20,232 bases of DNA. Source: Actinomycetes bacterium (GTDB lineage Bacteria; Actinomycetota; Acidimicrobiia; Spongiisociales; UBA5794). The DNA lies in assembly GCA_023336855.1 (NCBI GenBank), contig JAMBLK010000009.1:1-20232 (forward strand), given 5' to 3'. Under the pieces are notes generated by a model. The model was not told the DNA's origin. It searched no databases and saw nothing but the letters and a program-made list of their open reading frames with translations. The translations under genes were made by a program, and so were the position numbers. The first letter of the stretch is position 1, and each line of letters starts with the position of its first letter. Shown piece by piece: positions 15,158 through 20,232 of the stretch.

Positions 15158-16489
15158 CTACGCTCCGAACAGTCGCTCTACGGCGCCCACGGCGTCGGGC
15201 GTGGCGAGTACGACGACCCGGTCTCCCAGCTCGAAACGCGAGGACCCGCGCGGCACGATCGCCGAGTCTGATCGGAGAATCGCCCCGATGACCGCTCCAT
15301 CGGGCAGGCCGAGTTCGCCGATCGAGACATTGATGGCGGGGGCGTGGTCCATGATCTCGATCTCGAGGGCTTCGATGCCGCCCGTCATGAAATCCGCTGC
15401 CGAGACGATGGCACCCCGCCGCACGAAACGGAGCACGGCGTTTGCTGCAGCGACCTTGGCCGAGACCCCCGCGCTGATCCCGACTGCAGGCATGAAGTCG
15501 AAGAGGGCGACCCGGTTGAAACGCGAGACCGTCGTGGAGGCTCCAAGACGGTCGGCGATCAAGCACGCGAGCATGTTGATGGCGTCGCTCCTCGTAAGTG
15601 CGAGAACGCCGTCGCCGGGCCCCATCTCGAGATTCTGCAACACCATCGGGTCGGTCGGGTCGGCCACGATCACGTCGATCTTGGGATTTCGCTCTGCGAT
15701 GGCCCGTGCACGCTCTCGATTGTTGTGGATGAGGACGACCCGGCGCCCGTCGGAGCGAATCGCTGCGGCGCTGAGCTCCGCAACCCGTCCACCACCGATG
15801 ATGATGACCCGATCGATCTCCTCAGGAGTGGCACCGATGAGAAGGCTGGCACGGGTTACGTCTTCCACCTTGGCCACCAGGAGGATCTTGTCGAACGCCT
15901 CGATGACGGTTCCGCCCCTACCAACAAGTGTCTGGTCGTCGCGGACGACCGAAGCGATGACACAGTCCCACCCGTCGAGGGAGTGGCGCATCTCCGCGAG
16001 AGAGAGCCCGACGAGATCGGAGCTCGAGCTCACGATCCCACCCAGGATGACGATCGACGCATCACAGAACATGAAATAGTCGGAGAGTCCCGGATGGGCG
16101 ACGAGGCCGACGAGTTTCTCGGCGACCGCCGCTCTCGGATCGATGACCGCTTCGACACCGGACTGGAGAACGATCTCCTGGAGTTCGCTGTGCTCGATGC
16201 GCGCGACCGTTCGCTGGAGACCGAGCGAGCGCGCGGTCTGGCATGCGAGGACGTTCGTTCCGTCGTCATCGGAAACGGCGAAGAGGATGTCGGCCCGCTC
16301 AACTCCGGCACGACGAAGAACGCTGGGGCTCGCGCCGTTGCCCTCGATGATCTGTGCGTCCAGCCGTTCCCGCAGATGTGCCGCGCGATGGGTATCGGTC
16401 TCGACGATGGCGACGTCGTCGCCCTCCGCGATGAGACGCTCCGCGAGATGAGAGCCGTCCGCTCCTCCCCCAACGATCACGATCCGCAT
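15158..16489 (-). CDS. trkA: TrkA, nucleotide-binding regulatory subunit of potassium uptake
   Basis: This 443-residue protein contains two RCK modules. The first starts with IVIVGGGADGSHLAERL and has the acidic NAD(H)-binding residue in VAIVETD; the second starts near residue 225 with VIIIGGGRVAELSAAAIR. Each Rossmann domain is followed by a TrkA-C domain (about 130-215 and 350-443). The length and order are those of standard TrkA, which sits as a ring under TrkH and gates it in response to NADH/ATP. The glycine motif of the first half is slightly unusual (GGGADG; many have GAGxVG). A GGGAG ribosome site precedes the ATG. It is divergent from the methyltransferase gene across 73 bases and co-transcribed with trkH. 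Confidence 0.93.
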   Translation of the reverse strand: MRIVIVGGGADGSHLAERLIAEGDDVAIVETDTHRAAHLRERLDAQIIEGNGASPSVLRRAGVERADILFAVSDDDGTNVLACQTARSLGLQRTVARIEHSELQEIVLQSGVEAVIDPRAAVAEKLVGLVAHPGLSDYFMFCDASIVILGGIVSSSSDLVGLSLAEMRHSLDGWDCVIASVVRDDQTLVGRGGTVIEAFDKILLVAKVEDVTRASLLIGATPEEIDRVIIIGGGRVAELSAAAIRSDGRRVVLIHNNRERARAIAERNPKIDVIVADPTDPMVLQNLEMGPGDGVLALTRSDAINMLACLIADRLGASTTVSRFNRVALFDFMPAVGISAGVSAKVAAANAVLRFVRRGAIVSAADFMTGGIEALEIEIMDHAPAINVSIGELGLPDGAVIGAILRSDSAIVPRGSSRFELGDRVVVLATPDAVGAVERLFGA

Positions 16490-16516
16490 GTCTTCTCCCG
16501 AACGCCTCTTGCAGCA

Positions 16517-16522
16517 AGGCTA
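16517..16522 (-). promoter_or_regulatory. possible -10 element for trkA
   Basis: On the minus strand this reads TAGCCT, a TANNNT-type hexamer about 28 bases upstream of the trkA ATG, which would give a short leader carrying the GGGAG ribosome site. No -35 match is seen. Confidence 0.3.
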
Positions 16523-16550
16523 GTGCAGCGAACCATGCCCGCCTCTCCCC

Positions 16551-16556
16551 TACTCT
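16551..16556 (+). promoter_or_regulatory. -10 element of a leaderless promoter for the TrmH-family gene
   Basis: TACTCT lies exactly at -12 to -7 relative to the A of the ATG at 16563, with six bases between and no ribosome site. It has the same geometry as the cupin and DUF1801 genes. Confidence 0.55.
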
Positions 16557-16562
16557 GCTCGT

Positions 16563-17198
16563 ATGACCGAAGAGCAGCCGGAGAGGGAGATCGGAGTGGG
16601 GCCCTTTCTGGAGCCGTGGCCGGATGATCCGCGCCTCGACCCCGAACTTCTGGCCGAGGGCGATCGTCGGAACGTGATCGATGGATACCGTTACTGGTCG
16701 CACGAAGCGATCGTCGCCGATCTGGATCTGCGCAAACATCCTTTCCACGTTGCCATCGAGAATTGGCAACACGACTTCAATATCGGTTCGATCGTTCGCA
16801 ACGCGAACGCCTTCCTCGCCGCCGGTGTCCACATCATCGGCAGGCGCCGCTGGAATCGCCGTGGTGCGATGGTCACCGATCGGTACCTGCACGTCGACCA
16901 CCATGCAACGATCAGGGAATTCATCGACTGGGCTGCAGGGGAAGGGCTGCCGATCATCGGTATTGACATTCTTCCCGGAGCGGTTCCCATCGAGACGACC
17001 GATCTTCCCGAGCGTTGTGTCCTGCTATTCGGACAGGAGGGGCCCGGACTCTCCGCTGAGGCCCGCGACGCGTGCGACATCGTCTGTTCGATCGCCCAGT
17101 TCGGATCAACCCGATCCATCAACGCAGGGGTGGCGTCAGGTATCGCGATGCACAAGTGGATCGAGCAGCACGTTGCCTTCGGCGGTACCGAATACTGA
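16563..17198 (+). CDS. TrmH/SpoU-family RNA methyltransferase
   Basis: This 211-residue protein contains the three SPOUT motifs in order: NWQHDFNIGSIVRNANAF (motif 1, with the catalytic-type Asn and Arg), LLFGQEGPGLS (motif 2), and IAQFGSTRSINAGVASGIAMHKW (motif 3, the trefoil knot that binds S-adenosylmethionine). Such enzymes methylate ribose 2'-OH groups in tRNA or rRNA; which nucleotide is targeted cannot be read from sequence. An N-terminal extension of ~60 residues with RNVIDGYRYWSHEAIVADL precedes the fold and may bind RNA. No Shine-Dalgarno precedes the ATG; a -10 hexamer at the leaderless distance does. It converges on the sulfatase gene. Confidence 0.9.
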   Translation: MTEEQPEREIGVGPFLEPWPDDPRLDPELLAEGDRRNVIDGYRYWSHEAIVADLDLRKHPFHVAIENWQHDFNIGSIVRNANAFLAAGVHIIGRRRWNRRGAMVTDRYLHVDHHATIREFIDWAAGEGLPIIGIDILPGAVPIETTDLPERCVLLFGQEGPGLSAEARDACDIVCSIAQFGSTRSINAGVASGIAMHKWIEQHVAFGGTEY

Positions 17199-17210
17199 GT
17201 GCCGATATGT

Positions 17211-17224
17211 GCGCCTATTGGCGC
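17211..17224. terminator. weak hairpin between the methyltransferase and sulfatase genes
   Basis: GCGCC-TATT-GGCGC forms a 5-bp GC stem in the 16-base gap between two convergent genes and overlaps the sulfatase stop codon. There is no T-run. It may act as a small bidirectional terminator. Confidence 0.3.
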
Positions 17225-19581
17225 GCCATCGCTATTCGGTAGCGTTCGTCGGCCGTGACCATGTGGTCGAAATCTTGCGCGGCGTCGCCTAGATCGATTT
17301 GGACCCAGTTCACCTTGCCCGTGAATCCGACGTTGCTCTTGTCCAGGTCATCGGTGACTCCCGTGGCTGTGTCGGTTCCTACGTCGGTCGTCTCGTCTGC
17401 CGAGAACACGCCTGGAACCGTATTGTCCACACGTCCAACAGCGACCTGATTGCCATCGACGTAGAGGGTCACTGTGCCGCCCTGACCCGGGCCGCCGCCG
17501 TCGTAATCGAATTCCATCCGGACCTGGTGCTCACCCACCGCGACCGGTTCGTTTCCCACGGCTTTGAACATTTGTAGGCCGAAGAGGTTGTAGCAGTATG
17601 CGGGACGCCCGTCCGTTGTCAGATATATTGTCCAGCCCCCGAATCGGCCTCCTTGAGCCACGATCGTGCCACTGGCACCACCCTCGGGCACCACGATTTC
17701 GCCGGTCACGGCGTGTGACTTGTTCTTGATGTTCACGACGCTGCTCTCGCTGAGACGACCCATAGAGCCGAAAAGGATCTGGCTCTTCCCGGTGATCAGT
17801 TGAGGCCGTCCAGCACGGTCCGGATCGAACCGCTCAGAGCGACGGTCGTCAAGGGGCAGCACCTTGTGGCGTGCCGCCTCCGACAGGAACAAGTCCTGGA
17901 GCCGCTTCAACTGCTTGGGATTGTCGGCAGCAAGATCGTTGGCCTGTGTCCAGTCACCCGGTTCGTACAGTTCCCACACGTCGTCTTCGATCGGAGGGTT
18001 CTCCGCCAGAATCCATGGAAGGCTGTGATGAGTGACCGCCGTCCAACCCTTGTGATAGATACCCCGGTTTACGAACATCTCGAAGTACTGCGTCTGGTGG
18101 ACCTCTTCGGCGAGTTCGTCATCGAAGGTGTCGTTCAGTTCGAAACCCTCGTACGGATGCTGATCGAACCCGTTCACCTTCACCGGCTCCGGGATGCCCG
18201 CAGATCGAAGGATCGTGGGTGCGATGTCGATGACATGGCCGAACTGATGTCTCAGCTCGTTTTTCGACTCGATCCCGTTGGGCCAGTGAACGATCGTCCC
18301 ATTTCGAGTTCCGCCCCAATGGGACGCGACCTGTTTCGTCCACTGGTACGGAGTGCACATCGCGTGCGCCCAACCCACCGCATAGTGATTGAACGCCTCA
18401 GGAGTCCCGAACAAGTCGATTCTCTCTTGCATGAACTCGGTCGTCTCTAATTCTGGAACCCCATTCAAGGCGAGGAGTTCGTTGAATGTCCCACGCAGCT
18501 GACCCTCAGCCGAGGCACCGTTATCGCCGATCACATAGAAGATCAGCGTGTCATCGAGCACACCCAGGGCGTCGAGAGCATCGACCAGACGGCCCAGATG
18601 GTGGTCCGTGTGTTCGAGGAATCCGGCGTACACCTCCATCTGACGGGTGAGCACCGGCTTGAGGTCGTCATCCATGTCGTCCCATCCCGGTATCTCGTCG
18701 GGACGCGCCGTAAGTTCGGCGTCGGGGCCAATGACACCTAACTCCTTCTGGCGAGCGAAGATTCGCTCACGAACGGAATCCCAACCGTCGTCGAACTTCC
18801 CCTTGTACTTGGCCGACCACTCCGCTGGCACATGGTGGGGAGCATGTGTTGCTCCCGGTGCCCAGTACACGAAGAACGGTTTGTCGGGCATCAAGGCCTT
18901 CTGCTGACGAACCCAATCGATCGACTTGTCCGTCATGTCCTCAGTGAAGTGGTAGCCCTCTTCCGGTGTCTTCTCCGGATCGACCGGTACCGTGTCGAGG
19001 TAGATCGCTGGCTCGTACTGGTTGGTCTCGCCGCCGATGAAGCCGTAGAAGTGCTCGAATCCGGAACCGGTCGGCCATCGATCATGGGGTCCCATCGGTG
19101 AGGTCTCCCACACCGGAACTTCGTGACACTTCCCAAACTGCGCGGTCGAGTAGCCGTTCAACCGAAGCGTCTCGGCAAGCGGGGCACAATCCTGGGGACG
19201 CATCGACGTCTGGCCTGGAGCACTGGTCGCCAGTTCCGTGATGGCTCCCATGTTCACCGTGTGATGGTTCCGACCCGTGAGCATCGCAGCACGAGTCGGC
19301 GCGCAGAGCGCCGTCGTGTGGAAACGCGTGTAGCGCAGACCCTCCCCGGCAAGACGATCAGCCGTCGGTGTGTCGATCAGCCCCCCAAAAGAGGCAGAAG
19401 CGCCAAATCCGACATCGTCGAGTAGAACAACGAGGACATTCGGCGCACCTTCGGGCGGACGAACCGGTTCGATCTTGGGGAAGACCTGATCCGGGTCGTT
19501 GGCATCTGGCATTGCCGTCTCAGGACGCACACGTTCTGGGATCGGCAGCACAACCCGGCGCTCGTCTCGCTTATCGCTCAC
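17215..19581 (-). CDS. arylsulfatase (type I, formylglycine-dependent)
   Basis: The start is set at the GTG of 19581 because AAGGAG lies five bases upstream; a longer frame to 19881 has no such site. The 788-residue product begins its sulfatase fold at residue ~48 with NVLVVLLDDVGFG (Asp55 and Asp56 bind calcium). The active-site motif is CAPTRAAMLTGR with Cys93, converted to formylglycine by a maturation enzyme; Thr at the usual Ser position is common in this subfamily. GKCHEVPVWE, WAPGATHAPHH and VIGDNGASAEG complete the site. The last ~200 residues resemble a concanavalin-like beta-sandwich (WTIYLTTDGRPAYCYN, VTLYVDGNQVAVG). No signal peptide is seen, so it is probably cytosolic. It would hydrolyse a sulfate ester of unknown identity. 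Diverges from a GH3 glycosidase gene. A possible -10, TATGGT, lies at 19612-19617. Confidence 0.9.
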   Translation of the reverse strand: MSDKRDERRVVLPIPERVRPETAMPDANDPDQVFPKIEPVRPPEGAPNVLVVLLDDVGFGASASFGGLIDTPTADRLAGEGLRYTRFHTTALCAPTRAAMLTGRNHHTVNMGAITELATSAPGQTSMRPQDCAPLAETLRLNGYSTAQFGKCHEVPVWETSPMGPHDRWPTGSGFEHFYGFIGGETNQYEPAIYLDTVPVDPEKTPEEGYHFTEDMTDKSIDWVRQQKALMPDKPFFVYWAPGATHAPHHVPAEWSAKYKGKFDDGWDSVRERIFARQKELGVIGPDAELTARPDEIPGWDDMDDDLKPVLTRQMEVYAGFLEHTDHHLGRLVDALDALGVLDDTLIFYVIGDNGASAEGQLRGTFNELLALNGVPELETTEFMQERIDLFGTPEAFNHYAVGWAHAMCTPYQWTKQVASHWGGTRNGTIVHWPNGIESKNELRHQFGHVIDIAPTILRSAGIPEPVKVNGFDQHPYEGFELNDTFDDELAEEVHQTQYFEMFVNRGIYHKGWTAVTHHSLPWILAENPPIEDDVWELYEPGDWTQANDLAADNPKQLKRLQDLFLSEAARHKVLPLDDRRSERFDPDRAGRPQLITGKSQILFGSMGRLSESSVVNIKNKSHAVTGEIVVPEGGASGTIVAQGGRFGGWTIYLTTDGRPAYCYNLFGLQMFKAVGNEPVAVGEHQVRMEFDYDGGGPGQGGTVTLYVDGNQVAVGRVDNTVPGVFSADETTDVGTDTATGVTDDLDKSNVGFTGKVNWVQIDLGDAAQDFDHMVTADERYRIAMARQ

Positions 19582-19728
19582 ATCAGCTCCTTGATTGTCC
19601 CGACTGATCCAACCATACATCCACCGATGCTGTCCGGTTGGGGGATATCCGGCATTTCGCACGGCGTGGCGAGACCAGTCACAGGGTGCATAGGAACCGA
19701 TATGTAGGGGAGTTACGTGGTGGGCGTT

Positions 19729-19734
19729 TACTCT
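19729..19734 (+). promoter_or_regulatory. possible -10 element for the GH3 gene
   Basis: TACTCT fits TANNNT and would start transcription near 19741, giving a ~19-base leader that contains GAGGAGG upstream of the ATG at 19760. No clear -35 element was found. Confidence 0.35.
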
Positions 19735-19759
19735 CTGAGGATTCGGTGAGGAGGTGGAG

Positions 19760-20232
19760 ATGGCTGAGCGAGAGCAGGTCCTTCGTGATGCGCATGCGGT
19801 GTTCCTGCCCGCAATCGACGAGGCGTCGATCCCGGGCCACATCTCTGACCATCTGGCTGCCGGGGGCACATCGGTACTCATCGGCGAATCTCGGGAGGAG
19901 TACGTCGCTCGAGAGATGTCGCCTGAGCGGCGGTTGGCCGAGACCGGCGAGTGGTTCTCTGAGATGACGACCGGGATTCGGGATCATGCCGGAGGGAAGG
20001 CCTTGGTGGCGATCGATCAGGAGCTTGGCGGGATACAGCGCCTTCATGATCTCGCCACCGCGCTTCCGTTGCCAGACGAAGCGGTGTCAGCCGACCGGTG
20101 GAGTATCAAGACGGCTGCAACCCGCCTCGCCGAGGAGTGCTCCGCACTCGGTGTCAACGTCGTGTTGTCGCCCATTGTTGACGTTGTGACCGGATCGAAT
20201 CCATGGCTTGAGGCTCGCACCGTCTCGTCAGA
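19760..20232 (+). CDS. glycoside hydrolase family 3 protein, N-terminal part (3' end outside window)
   Basis: The ATG at 19760 follows a strong GAGGAGG site, and the frame is open through the right edge (157 codons visible). The sequence shows the first part of the GH3 TIM barrel: SVLIGESREEYV, ALVAIDQELGGIQRLHDL (the 'DQEGGRVQRL' block of beta-N-acetylhexosaminidase-like members in a GGIQRL form), then ARLAEECSALGVNVVLSPIVDVVTGSNPWLEART, the conserved N-P-W strand region. The catalytic nucleophile Asp would lie outside the window. No signal peptide is visible, so the enzyme is likely cytosolic. It may remove N-acetylglucosamine or glucose-type residues. Head-to-head with the arylsulfatase, which suggests a joint role on a sulfated or amino-sugar glycan; that link is inference. 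Confidence 0.87.
   Translation, partial: MAEREQVLRDAHAVFLPAIDEASIPGHISDHLAAGGTSVLIGESREEYVAREMSPERRLAETGEWFSEMTTGIRDHAGGKALVAIDQELGGIQRLHDLATALPLPDEAVSADRWSIKTAATRLAEECSALGVNVVLSPIVDVVTGSNPWLEARTVSS

Noticed and set aside
13374..15566. A 730-codon minus-strand open frame over trkH and the end of trkA
   Set aside because: It is an out-of-frame shadow of trkH/trkA on the same strand. Its translation is Arg/His/Gly-rich low-complexity sequence with no family resemblance, whereas the trkH and trkA frames show all their motifs.
15344..16627. Long plus-strand frames opposite trkA (also 15078-16079)
   Set aside because: Asp/Arg/Gly-rich antisense shadows of trkA; no ribosome site, no conserved motifs.
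19582..19881. Extending the arylsulfatase upstream to 19881
   Set aside because: The extra ~100 residues show no family similarity, would overlap the GH3 promoter, ribosome site and start, and lack a ribosome site of their own, while the GTG at 19581 has a well-placed AAGGAG.

Overview
The window looks like chromosomal DNA of a high-GC Gram-positive-type bacterium, most likely an actinobacterium of the Acidimicrobiia or a related lineage. This is inferred from the GC-rich codons, GTG/TTG starts, tightly packed ATGA/GTGA-coupled genes, three genes with a TANNNT hexamer exactly at -12 to -7 of the start codon (the actinobacterial leaderless layout), and a lipoprotein with a Thr/Ala/Pro-rich stretch after its lipobox. 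I found no tRNA, rRNA, CRISPR array, insertion sequence or phage gene. No gene-free stretch exceeds about 300 bases.

Layout. Positions 2-4233 hold small-molecule and accessory genes: the end of a zinc-less quinone-oxidoreductase-like protein, a DUF1697 protein, an opposing MFS transporter, an SRPBCC protein coupled to a zinc alcohol dehydrogenase, and a cupin. A minus-strand DUF1801 gene follows (4240-4689). Positions 4699-7682 (minus) hold a respiratory locus: a tetrathionate-reductase-family octaheme c-type cytochrome, followed by a membrane protein that joins a cytochrome b561 domain to a TehA/SLAC1-like anion channel. Positions 7909-11157 (plus) hold a translationally coupled operon: small lipoprotein, heme-type binding protein, permease and ATPase. 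Next come an M23 peptidase with two peptidoglycan-binding repeats and a YceI protein (minus), a 1-Cys peroxiredoxin (plus), the potassium-uptake pair trkA-trkH (minus), a TrmH-family RNA methyltransferase (plus), a large arylsulfatase (minus) and the start of a GH3 glycosidase (plus, running off the window).

The most striking region is 4699-7682. The respiratory locus is recognisable from end to end but broken four times: an in-frame TGA where the family has Trp, a one-base loss, a second in-frame TGA where b561 proteins usually have Gly, and a one-base gain. One heme motif has Phe in place of its first Cys, another appears to be missing altogether, and the channel lacks its first membrane segments. 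All other genes here are open. Either this is a locus caught in decay or the assembly is locally poor; the lost heme motifs favour decay. The heme-type importer diverging from it is intact, so heme supply and a heme-rich enzyme sit back to back across a 226-base spacer that is rich in inverted repeats.
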